Origin: Psychroflexus salis
GTDB lineage: Bacteria; Bacteroidota; Bacteroidia; Flavobacteriales; Flavobacteriaceae
Reading direction: 5' to 3'
Length of the DNA: 64,000 nucleotides
NCBI RefSeq assembly: GCF_014640175.1
Contig: NZ_BMGL01000008.1
Coordinates: 1-64,000 of the forward strand
Shown: positions 57,350 through 64,000 of the stretch, in pieces
Position numbering within the stretch: position 1 is the first letter of the stretch
How the letters are laid out: each line of letters starts with the position of its first letter
Notes under the pieces: generated by a model
What the model was told of the DNA's origin: nothing
What the model saw: the letters and a program-made list of their open reading frames with translations, nothing else
Database searches by the model: none
Translations under genes and position numbers: made by a program

Positions 57350-58363
57350 TTATTTCCTTTTCTTTTTACCATACCAAGCTAAGGATAAAACAATAAATAT
57401 CCCAACAAACATAAAAATAATTGCTATCCAAGTAGAAGAATCTTCTAAATTTGGCCAATAGCGTTGGTAGTTTGAAAGGATTTTATTGTTATTGGAGTCT
57501 AAAATCATTTTTCCTACAGCATCAGTTTTAAAAACTGGTTTTTTCCAAGGCCAAACCACACCTAAACTACCAGTAATAAAACCAATAATTATTGAATAAG
57601 TAATTGATTTATAGTTTTTTAAAACAAATCCTAATAGGTGAGATAAACTAATTAAGCCAAAAACAGACCCAGCTGTAAACGAAGTAAGTATCTTTAGTAG
57701 TTTAATTCTTTGTTTATTTTCTGTAAACGAAAAATCCAATTTAGAAATATCGTAGAGTGTATCGAAAAGTGCATTTACCGAATCGACAAGCAACAACACA
57801 TAATTACCCAATAAAATTAAAATAAATGAACCGGACAAACCAGGCAAGGTCATACCAGAAACAGAGATAATTCCACAAAAGAAAACAAACCAAAGGTTTT
57901 CATTTTTAGATGCAGGTTCTAATAAACTAATTAAAATTCCAGCTATAATACCAATAAAGATGAAAATTAAATTTTTAGTAGATTTTAAATTGAAATCTTT
58001 TGCTATATAATAAATGGAGCCGATAATCATTCCAAAAAAAGCAGACCAGACATACAGCTCAAAGTGCTTGATTAAATAATCTAATATTTTAGAAATACTA
58101 AAATAACTAACTGTCATTCCTAAAATAAGAATACTTATAAAATTGAAATTAATATAAGTGATAAAACTTTTGCCCCGACCAGCAATTAAGAGTTTAATGG
58201 CTTTTAAGTTGAATTTTTGTAACGAATAAATAAATTCTTCGTAAAATCCAGCTACAAAAGCAACTACGCCACCAGATACTCCTGGAACTTTATTAGCCGC
58301 ACCCATAGCCAAACCTTTTAAAAAAAGGAAAGACTTGTCGGTAAAAGTTCGGGTGCTTTGCAT
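57350..58363 (-). CDS. DUF368 membrane protein, second of a tandem pair (PopT-like undecaprenyl phosphate translocase family)
   Basis: 337 aa with about nine hydrophobic helices. GLAMGAANKVPGVSGGVVAFVAGFYEEFIYSL at ~16-47 and SVSGMTLPGLSGSFILILLGNYVLLL are the two internally repeated PGxSG motifs of DUF368. The family has been linked to undecaprenyl-phosphate recycling (PopT). It has a Lys-rich tail and a ~25-residue insertion relative to the first copy. Gap to the first copy is 3 bases. Confidence 0.9.
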   Translation of the reverse strand: MQSTRTFTDKSFLFLKGLAMGAANKVPGVSGGVVAFVAGFYEEFIYSLQKFNLKAIKLLIAGRGKSFITYINFNFISILILGMTVSYFSISKILDYLIKHFELYVWSAFFGMIIGSIYYIAKDFNLKSTKNLIFIFIGIIAGILISLLEPASKNENLWFVFFCGIISVSGMTLPGLSGSFILILLGNYVLLLVDSVNALFDTLYDISKLDFSFTENKQRIKLLKILTSFTAGSVFGLISLSHLLGFVLKNYKSITYSIIIGFITGSLGVVWPWKKPVFKTDAVGKMILDSNNNKILSNYQRYWPNLEDSSTWIAIIFMFVGIFIVLSLAWYGKKKRK

Positions 58364-58366
58364 GTT

Positions 58367-59299
58367 TTATTTGCTTTCTTGTTTTATGGGTTTGTTGCCT
58401 ACATATTCTAAAGCTAAAATTAACAAGAAACCTAGAATTGCACATGCAATGGCAGCTAGAAGTTGTGGATTACCATCAAAATTTTGTGGTAAAACTGAAA
58501 TTTCTGAAATAGGAATTTTCTTGTCTTTTACTAGCATTGTTTCTGTAACTTTTTTCCAAGGCCAAATTTTGTTAAGTGAACCCGCTATAAATCCAGTTAA
58601 AATAGACAATACAAGGTTTTTATAATTGTTGAATAGCCATTTTAATAATTTTGAAAAGCTAAGAATACCTAGAACTGCTCCAGCACCAACAACTGCAATT
58701 TTTATAAAATCTAAATTGCTTACTGCTGTACTTATGTTTTCGTAAGTGCCAAGTAAAACTAAAATAAATGCACCCGAAATTCCTGGTAAAATCATTGCAC
58801 AAATGGCAATAGCACCACTAAAAAATAAATAGATTAAACTAGCATCTTCGTTACTAGGTGTAAGCAAAGTAATTCCAAATGCTATAACAGCCGCAAGTAT
58901 TAATCCTATAATATTTGCTACATTCCATTTTTCAATTTGTTTGCCTACATACCAAATACTAGCCGCAACAAGCCCAAAAAAGAAAGACCAAATGTAAATA
59001 GGATGATTTTCGATGAGATAGCTTGTAAGTTTCATTAAGCTAAAAACACTTATTAATATTCCAATAAGTAAGCTTGCTAAAAAATTACCATTTAATTTTT
59101 TCCAAAATTCTCCAAATCCTTGCGTACGAAGAATTGTTATGAGGTTTAAGTTTACATTACTAATGGTGGTAATTAATTCTTCATAAATACCAGTTATAAA
59201 GGCAATAGTTCCACCAGAAACACCGGGCACAACATCTGCAGCTCCCATAGCCATGCCTTTTAAGGCTACAGTAACATATTTTTTTTGAGATGACTTCAT
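58367..59299 (-). CDS. DUF368 membrane protein, first of a tandem pair (PopT-like)
   Basis: 310 aa, about nine helices. GMAMGAADVVPGVSGGTIAFITGIYEELI and CAMILPGISGAFILVLLGTYENI are the paired family motifs; FIAGSLNKIWPWKKV near ~240 is shared with the second copy. It is clearly paralogous to the next gene but only moderately similar. It is first in a four-gene operon DUF368-DUF368-aroE-sdhB and has a promoter element 27 bases before the ATG. Confidence 0.9.
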   Translation of the reverse strand: MKSSQKKYVTVALKGMAMGAADVVPGVSGGTIAFITGIYEELITTISNVNLNLITILRTQGFGEFWKKLNGNFLASLLIGILISVFSLMKLTSYLIENHPIYIWSFFFGLVAASIWYVGKQIEKWNVANIIGLILAAVIAFGITLLTPSNEDASLIYLFFSGAIAICAMILPGISGAFILVLLGTYENISTAVSNLDFIKIAVVGAGAVLGILSFSKLLKWLFNNYKNLVLSILTGFIAGSLNKIWPWKKVTETMLVKDKKIPISEISVLPQNFDGNPQLLAAIACAILGFLLILALEYVGNKPIKQESK

Positions 59300-59325
59300 T
59301 TACGCTATTAGTTAATTTTTATTTT

Positions 59326-59333
59326 CAAAAATA
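59326..59333 (-). promoter_or_regulatory. Promoter -7 element of the DUF368-aroE-sdhB operon
   Basis: Minus-strand TATTTTTG (TAnnTTTG); leader of about 22 nt. Confidence 0.5.
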
Positions 59334-59398
59334 CATAAAGCCACGCATTAATTATGGAATAATCAAAAAACATCAATTACGAATTTTTTTCTCCAAAA

Positions 59399-59426
59399 AA
59401 AGCCATTCTTATGTAAGAATGGCTTT
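59399..59426 (-). terminator. Terminator of lpdA
   Basis: AAAGCCATTCTT (59399-59410) pairs with AAGAATGGCTTT (59415-59426), loop ATGT, followed on the minus strand by T-rich sequence. Confidence 0.88.
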
Positions 59427-59453
59427 GTGTATAACTAATAATTTTATTCTGTA

Positions 59454-60863
59454 TTAAATATGGATTGCTCTGTCTTCAGTAGCAGCTAGTGCAGCTTCTT
59501 TTACTGCTTCTGCATAAGTTGGATGCGCATGACTCATTCTTGCTATATCTTCTGCACTTGCTCTAAATTCCATAGCGGTTACCGCTTCTGCAATTAAGTC
59601 GGCTGTTCGGGCTCCAATCATATGTACACCTAAAACTTCGTCTGTTTTTTTATCAGCTAAAATTTTAACCAAGCCATCAACATCACCACTTGCTCTAGAC
59701 CTTCCAAGCGCACGCATCGGGAATTCACCAGATTTATATTCTACACCATCTTCTTTTAATTGCTCTTCTGTTTTTCCAACTGATGCAATTTCTGGCCAAG
59801 TATACACCACATTTGGAATTAAATTGTAATTAATGTGCGGTTTTTGTCCTGCAATAGTTTCAGCAACAAAAGTTCCTTCTTCTTCGGCTTTGTGAGCTAA
59901 CATTGCTCCAGTAATTACATCGCCTATAGCATAAATATTATCGGTTGCAGTTTGTAGCTTATCATTTACTTCTACTTGACCGCGATCGTTTAATTTTACT
60001 CCTGCATTTTCAGCATTTAAGCCATCTGTGTATGGTTTTCTGCCCACAGAAACTAAGCAATAATCGCCTTTAAATTCAACTTCTTTGTCTTTTTTACTGT
60101 CTTTAGCTTTAATGGTAATTTCGTCTCCATTTCTTTCAACACTTTGTACTTCGTGAGAAAGTGCAAATTTAACACCAGCCTTTCGTAGAACTTTTTTCAT
60201 TTCTTTACTCATGGCAGAATCCATAGTAGGAATTATTCTATCCATGTATTCAATTACGGTTACTTCAGCGCCTAATCTTCCATAAACTTGACCTAATTCT
60301 AAACCGATAACTCCGCCACCTATTAAAATTAAATGCTTGGGTATTTCTTTAAGCGAAAGTGCTTCTGTTGAAGTGATAATACGTTCTTTATCAATTTCAA
60401 TTCCGGGTAAACTTCTGGGTTTACTTCCAGTTGCAATAATGCTATGTTTTGCTTCAATAGTTTCAGTTTCACCTTCACTGTTAGTAATGTTAATGTGTGT
60501 TTTATCTTTAAATGATCCTACACCTTGAAAGCTTTCAATTTTATTTTTATCCATTAAAAAATCGATGCCTTTCGTAGTTTGGTCTACAACATCTTGTTTG
60601 CGGGCAATCATTTTTTCAAGATTCACTTTAATATCGCCAGAGATTTCAATTCCGTGTTCTTTAAAGTGTTTTACAGAATCTTCGTAATGGTGAGACGAAT
60701 CTAAAAGTGCTTTTGAAGGAATGCAACCCACATTTAGGCAGGTTCCGCCCTTGGTAGCATATTTTTCAATTATGGCAGTTTTCATTCCTAGTTGTGCACA
60801 ACGAATGGCAGCAACATATCCGCCAGGTCCAGAGCCAATTACGGCAACATCGAAAGATTTCAT
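59454..60863 (-). CDS. lpdA: Dihydrolipoyl dehydrogenase (E3)
   Basis: 469 aa. FAD motif VAVIGSGPGGYVAAIRCAQLG, redox disulphide Cys42/Cys47 in GGTCLNVGCIPSKALL, NAD motif LILIGGGVIGLELGQVYGRLG, and the C-terminal His-Glu pair in MSHAHPTYAEAVKEAAL. It reoxidises dihydrolipoamide in pyruvate, 2-oxoglutarate and glycine cleavage complexes. Single-gene unit with its own promoter element and terminator. Confidence 0.97.
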   Translation of the reverse strand: MKSFDVAVIGSGPGGYVAAIRCAQLGMKTAIIEKYATKGGTCLNVGCIPSKALLDSSHHYEDSVKHFKEHGIEISGDIKVNLEKMIARKQDVVDQTTKGIDFLMDKNKIESFQGVGSFKDKTHINITNSEGETETIEAKHSIIATGSKPRSLPGIEIDKERIITSTEALSLKEIPKHLILIGGGVIGLELGQVYGRLGAEVTVIEYMDRIIPTMDSAMSKEMKKVLRKAGVKFALSHEVQSVERNGDEITIKAKDSKKDKEVEFKGDYCLVSVGRKPYTDGLNAENAGVKLNDRGQVEVNDKLQTATDNIYAIGDVITGAMLAHKAEEEGTFVAETIAGQKPHINYNLIPNVVYTWPEIASVGKTEEQLKEDGVEYKSGEFPMRALGRSRASGDVDGLVKILADKKTDEVLGVHMIGARTADLIAEAVTAMEFRASAEDIARMSHAHPTYAEAVKEAALAATEDRAIHI

Positions 60864-61190
60864 GTAAATTTATTTTGTTTAAACTGTTACAAAAATACAA
60901 TTTAAAGCAAAATTAAATACCCATAAAAGCAAAAGCTTTTATTATAAATCTACATTATTTAAATTCGGTGTGAAGCTTTTTTGTTTTAAGTAAAAGACAA
61001 CCAAAAATTAATAAGTAAGAAGTTGAAAAGAAGAACAAAATAGATCATAGAAAAATACCTAAGGGACATGGTCTTACAATAGACGGTCTTATGTTTTTTA
61101 TTTAAATGTCTGAATGTAAATTAATTATGAATTTATTTACATCGATAAATCTGCTAAATTATACTTTAAACTTATTTTCTAGCTATTTTA
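60864..61190. promoter_or_regulatory. lpdA upstream region, otherwise empty
   Basis: Minus-strand TATTTTTG at 60890-60897 is the likely lpdA -7 element (leader about 22 nt). The rest of this AT-rich gap has a short direct repeat GGTCTTA (61071 and 61085 regions) and nothing else I can support. Confidence 0.45.
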
Positions 61191-61739
61191 TTAAAATTGA
61201 TAACCTACATGAATTCCGCCACGGGGTACAAAATTAAATGTTCTGCCATCTTTGCCATAATTGAAAAGATTACGACCAATACCAATGTGAAATTCTAGCG
61301 AAACTCCACCTTTAGATACCATTTTGTAACCACCGCCCAGTCCTAAAGCAAAGTCGTTAATATCTTCATTTACCCGAACATTTTGGTTATTAACACGCTT
61401 TTTTATTCGCTCATCATAATTATTAAACATTCCAAAGCCTTCAGCAAAAATCCCTTTTGCGTAACCATCACCAAAGTAAAAACGATAAAATGCAGTAGCT
61501 GAAAAATTTAAGTCCCATGATACAAAATCGTCGAACGGAAAACTAACCGATGCACCAATAGAAGATTCTTCATTTAAAATATTTTCGTACATAAGATTAG
61601 TATTACCTAAAATTAAAAAAGCGACATTTACTTTAAGTTCGTGCACTGGATCGTCTCCTGTTTTTTCATAATCTTTTTCTTGAGCATTTGTTATTCCTAT
61701 ACAAAGCAAGAGTGTAAACAATAAGTGTAAAATTTTCAT
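61191..61739 (-). CDS. Small outer-membrane beta-barrel protein (DUF3575-like)
   Basis: 182 aa. Signal peptide ending IGITNAQ, then HELKVNVAFLILGNTNLMYENILNEESSIGASVSFPFDD, alternating amphipathic strands, FGLGGGYKMV-like ALGLGGGYKMVSKGGVSLEFHIGIGRNLF and a C-terminal aromatic HVGYQF. About eight strands are expected. Function unknown. Its promoter element is close upstream, and it is divergent from era. Confidence 0.8.
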   Translation of the reverse strand: MKILHLLFTLLLCIGITNAQEKDYEKTGDDPVHELKVNVAFLILGNTNLMYENILNEESSIGASVSFPFDDFVSWDLNFSATAFYRFYFGDGYAKGIFAEGFGMFNNYDERIKKRVNNQNVRVNEDINDFALGLGGGYKMVSKGGVSLEFHIGIGRNLFNYGKDGRTFNFVPRGGIHVGYQF

Positions 61740-61760
61740 TCGGTTAATTTTTAATCAAAA

Positions 61761-61768
61761 CAAATATA
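61761..61768 (-). promoter_or_regulatory. Promoter -7 element of the outer-membrane protein gene
   Basis: Minus-strand TATATTTG (TAnnTTTG), 21 bases before ATG 61739. Confidence 0.5.
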
Positions 61769-61818
61769 AATTAAATGCCTTAAAAGCTAATGCGAGAAGC
61801 CTTTTTATTTAATATGCG

Positions 61819-61826
61819 TACTTTTG
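61819..61826 (+). promoter_or_regulatory. Promoter -7 element of era, deciding the start codon
   Basis: TACTTTTG (TAnnTTTG) lies between the two upstream in-frame ATGs (61790, 61814) and ATG 61844. Transcripts starting near 61831 can only use 61844. Confidence 0.5.
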
Positions 61827-61843
61827 AAAAAAAATTAGTTAAC

Positions 61844-62740
61844 ATGGAAAGTAATCAGGCACACAAAGCTGGTTTTATAAATATAATCGGAAATCCCAAC
61901 GTAGGTAAATCTACTTTAATGAATGCATTTGTTGGCGAAAAGCTTTCCATTATTAACTCTAAAGCCCAGACTACTCGTCACCGAATTTTAGGTATTGTAA
62001 ATGGTGATGATTTTCAAGCTGTTTTTTCTGATACACCAGGAATAATAAAACCTGCCTATCAATTACAATCTTCTATGATGGATTTTGTGAAGTCTGCCTT
62101 TCAAGATGCCGATGTGTTAATTTATTTAGTTGAAATTGGTGAAAAAGCTTTAAAAGACGAGAGTTTTTTTAACAAGATCGTCAACGCAAAAATTCCAGTA
62201 ATTTTGTTATTGAATAAAATTGACACTGCCAATGAAGAACAATTGGTAGAACAAGTAACCTATTGGAAAGAGCAAGTGCCCAATGCAGAAATTTTTGCCA
62301 TTTCAGCGTTAAAGAATTTTGGTGTTGCTGAAGTTTTTAACCGCATTATTGAGTTACTGCCAGCATCGCCTGCCTTTTATCCGAAAGACCAATTTACCGA
62401 TAAACCTGAACGTTTTTTTGTGAACGAAGCCATTCGTGAAAAAATATTGAAGCATTACAAAAAAGAAATTCCGTATAGTGTTGAGGTAGAAACTGAAGAT
62501 TTTGAAGAAGAAGAACATATCATTCGCATTCGCAGTATTATTATGACTGAGCGTGAATCGCAAAAAGCGATTATTATTGGTCATAAAGGGGAATCTTTAC
62601 GAAGAGTAGGCACGGAGGCTAGAAAAGATTTGGAACGCTTTTTTGGAAAGAAAATTTTTATTGAATTGTATGTGAAAGTCAATAAAAACTGGCGTAATAA
62701 CGAAAATCAGTTGAAGCGTTTTGGGTATTTAGGAAAGTAA
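61844..62740 (+). CDS. era: GTPase Era
   Basis: 298 aa from ATG 61844, the normal Era length; longer frames begin at 61790 and 61814 but precede the promoter element. G1 GNPNVGKST, G2 QTTRHRI, G3 DTPGI, G4 LNKID, G5 ISAL, then the KH domain with IIIGHKGESLRRVG and the C-terminal FIELYVKVNKNWRNN. It binds the 3' end of 16S rRNA and helps 30S maturation. Confidence 0.97.
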   Translation: MESNQAHKAGFINIIGNPNVGKSTLMNAFVGEKLSIINSKAQTTRHRILGIVNGDDFQAVFSDTPGIIKPAYQLQSSMMDFVKSAFQDADVLIYLVEIGEKALKDESFFNKIVNAKIPVILLLNKIDTANEEQLVEQVTYWKEQVPNAEIFAISALKNFGVAEVFNRIIELLPASPAFYPKDQFTDKPERFFVNEAIREKILKHYKKEIPYSVEVETEDFEEEEHIIRIRSIIMTERESQKAIIIGHKGESLRRVGTEARKDLERFFGKKIFIELYVKVNKNWRNNENQLKRFGYLGK

Positions 62741-62783
62741 ACACACTATAAATTTCCAATAATAAATTTTAAAAATTAAAGCT

Positions 62784-63335
62784 GTGAAGAAGATTTTCGC
62801 CTTAAGTATTCTAGTTTTATGTTTAAGTATTCCTATTAAAATACGAGCACAATCTACAATAGAATGGTCTAGAGATTATAAATTGAAATGGTCTGATTTT
62901 AAAGCTGAAGCGGATACAACAATTTTGGCTTTTGCTAATACCGTTTATAAAATTGAAATTTCACCAACCAATGTAGCCGTAGATTCAAATAATCATATTC
63001 AAAACTATGAAGCGCTTACTGCGGTAGCCCAATTTTATACTAAGCTTTCCTGGGTTTATGAAGAAGATGATAATTTACTTAAACATGAACAATTGCATTT
63101 TGATATTGCAGAATTGTATGCTAGAAAATTAAGAATAGAATTTGAAAAATTAAAGCAGGAAAAAATTGCTAATTTTAATACTTATTCAGCTGCCTATAAC
63201 AAATTTTGGACTGAATGCAAGGCGCTTCAAATGAAGTACGATAGCGAAACCAATCATGGTATTCTGATAGAAGAAAATCAAAAATGGGAAAATGATATCA
63301 TCCATAAATTGAATAGCATAAAGTCAATTCATTAG
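62784..63335 (+). CDS. DUF922-like secreted putative metalloprotease
   Basis: 183 aa starting with GTG. Signal peptide ending KIRAQ. LKWSDFKAEADTTILAFANT is the N-terminal block, and LLKHEQLHFDIAELYARKLR contains HEQLH, an HExxH zinc site, followed by a possible third ligand Glu or Asp. This resembles the DUF922 family of putative Zn-dependent proteases. No substrate known. It follows era by 43 bases, possibly co-transcribed. Confidence 0.75.
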   Translation: MKKIFALSILVLCLSIPIKIRAQSTIEWSRDYKLKWSDFKAEADTTILAFANTVYKIEISPTNVAVDSNNHIQNYEALTAVAQFYTKLSWVYEEDDNLLKHEQLHFDIAELYARKLRIEFEKLKQEKIANFNTYSAAYNKFWTECKALQMKYDSETNHGILIEENQKWENDIIHKLNSIKSIH

Positions 63336-63399
63336 TTACTTACGTGCTTCGTTTTAATTTTATTCAATCTAAAATAATTTCTTTTTACTCTTAAAAGCC

Positions 63400-64000
63400 T
63401 TACCTTCTATACCTTCTTCTTCCGCGAGATTCGGGTTTTTTGCCACCAAATTTATCAAGCTTATAGGTGAAGCTTAGCATAGCGTATCGTTGTAAAATCA
63501 ATTGGTCTGTATCTTGAATAAAATCGTCTCCTGTAGTTCTTCTGGTAGAAATATTTTGGTCTAATACATCGTAGACCTTTACTTTTAGGGTAGCTTTTTC
63601 ATCTAAAAATTGATAGCCTAAGCTTAAATTCCAAAATAGGGAGGTAGATTCAAATGCATCGGAAACATTTCCATAATTAAAGTAGGTAAAATCGCTTCCA
63701 AAAATGATGTTTTCTGGCCAAAACAAAGTGGCTTCTAGTCCAACTTCGGTGTTGGTGAAATCTTCATTTCTATCTGAAAAAATGTTGTATGCGGTGTTGT
63801 TGTAATTAAACCTTAAGTTAGGTTGTAAACTGATTAAATCTGGAATTTCGTAGGTAAATCTTAAGCCTGGAGAAATAGAATAAATATCAGAATTAAATCG
63901 TTGTCCGTTACTAAAACCAATATTTCTGTTGTAATTGTTTGATACAAATAAATTATATCGAATTACATCGGTGCCTTCTGTAGGGATAGTTTTGCTAAAA
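63400..64000 (-). CDS. C-terminal part of an outer-membrane beta-barrel (TonB-receptor-like) protein, 5' end outside window
   Basis: About 200 codons are visible, open to the window edge at 64000. Barrel strands include RYNLFVSNNYNRNIGF, GLRFTYEIPDLISLQPNLRFNYN, FTNTEVGLEATLFWPENIIFGSDFTYFNYG, SLFWNLSLGYQFLDEKATLKVKVYDVLDQ, then a final QRYAMLSFTYKLDKFGG and a basic tail RGRRRYRR. This is the C-terminal barrel of OMP_b-brl/TonB receptor proteins. The short frame from TTG 63726 is not the real start. Confidence 0.82.
   Translation of the reverse strand, partial: FSKTIPTEGTDVIRYNLFVSNNYNRNIGFSNGQRFNSDIYSISPGLRFTYEIPDLISLQPNLRFNYNNTAYNIFSDRNEDFTNTEVGLEATLFWPENIIFGSDFTYFNYGNVSDAFESTSLFWNLSLGYQFLDEKATLKVKVYDVLDQNISTRRTTGDDFIQDTDQLILQRYAMLSFTYKLDKFGGKKPESRGRRRYRR

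Noticed and set aside
1-64000. tRNA, rRNA, riboswitch, prophage or replication origin
   Set aside because: No tRNA T-loop pattern, no rRNA-like high-GC block, no DnaA box cluster and no phage structural or integrase gene was recognised by reading; a covariance search was not possible here.

Overview
This window is AT-rich chromosomal DNA from a member of the Bacteroidota, almost certainly family Flavobacteriaceae. The signs are the gliding genes gldB and gldC, secreted proteins with type IX secretion (T9SS) and gliding-type C-terminal domains, SusC/TonB-type receptors with carboxypeptidase-regulatory N-termini, the secreted GLPGLI family, a folK-deoxynucleoside kinase fusion, and repeated promoter -7 elements of the Bacteroidota form TAnnTTTG instead of a sigma-70 TATAAT box. 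I saw no rRNA, tRNA, CRISPR array, phage or complete insertion sequence.

Layout. 0-5.6 kb: the tail of a T9SS-type secreted protein, a fasciclin-cupredoxin lipoprotein, ilvE, a DUF4920 lipoprotein, mnmD and a TIGR01777 epimerase. 5.8-8.7 kb: an Fe-S and electron-transfer block (Mrp, NifU-like, ferredoxin-NADP reductase, ferredoxin). 9-11.7 kb: trmB-lysE-atl and a glycosyltransferase. 11.7-19.8 kb: a phoB-phoR type two-component system next to a beta-helix lipoprotein, a TonB receptor and a T9SS cargo protein. 20.8-21.1 kb: two tandem near-identical small terminated transcripts. 21-32.4 kb: M42 peptidase, DUF4294, amt-glnK, the yhhQ-pepT-rmuC operon, folK-dNK, nadE and gldB-gldC.

32.4-40.8 kb is the accessory region and the most interesting part. 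It holds four tandem cassettes, all on the minus strand. Each has a small secreted peptide (72-81 aa) with a nearly invariant signal peptide and an unrelated, often two-cysteine mature part, followed by a GLPGLI-family protein. Downstream of the array is a large outer-membrane beta-barrel protein with a carboxypeptidase-regulatory domain, and a truncated N-terminal copy of it lies inside the array. Three cassettes carry an intercistronic hairpin between peptide and GLPGLI gene, and three have a divergent plus-strand element that looks like a promoter plus terminator for a roughly 70-nt RNA. In one of these elements a 162-bp fully palindromic MITE-like insertion can be defined by comparison with the empty site in a sister cassette. 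One GLPGLI gene is broken by a single base in a ten-base homopolymer inside its signal peptide, which is either decay, phase variation or a sequencing error.

40.8-64 kb returns to core genes: mfd, the menaquinone genes menC and menE with a CPBP protease between them, yaaA, an ArsC-like protein, flavoproteins, a pterin dehydratase, gcvT, a cyclophilin lipoprotein, a Nudix hydrolase, plsC, the operon DUF368-DUF368-aroE-sdhB, lpdA, an outer-membrane protein, era, a DUF922 protein, and the C-terminal part of another outer-membrane beta-barrel protein cut by the window edge.

Several start codons were chosen against the longest reading frame. In FAS1, trmB and era the upstream start overlaps or precedes a TAnnTTTG promoter element, so the downstream start is the credible one. 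All functions are inferred from reading the translated sequence; no database search was run.
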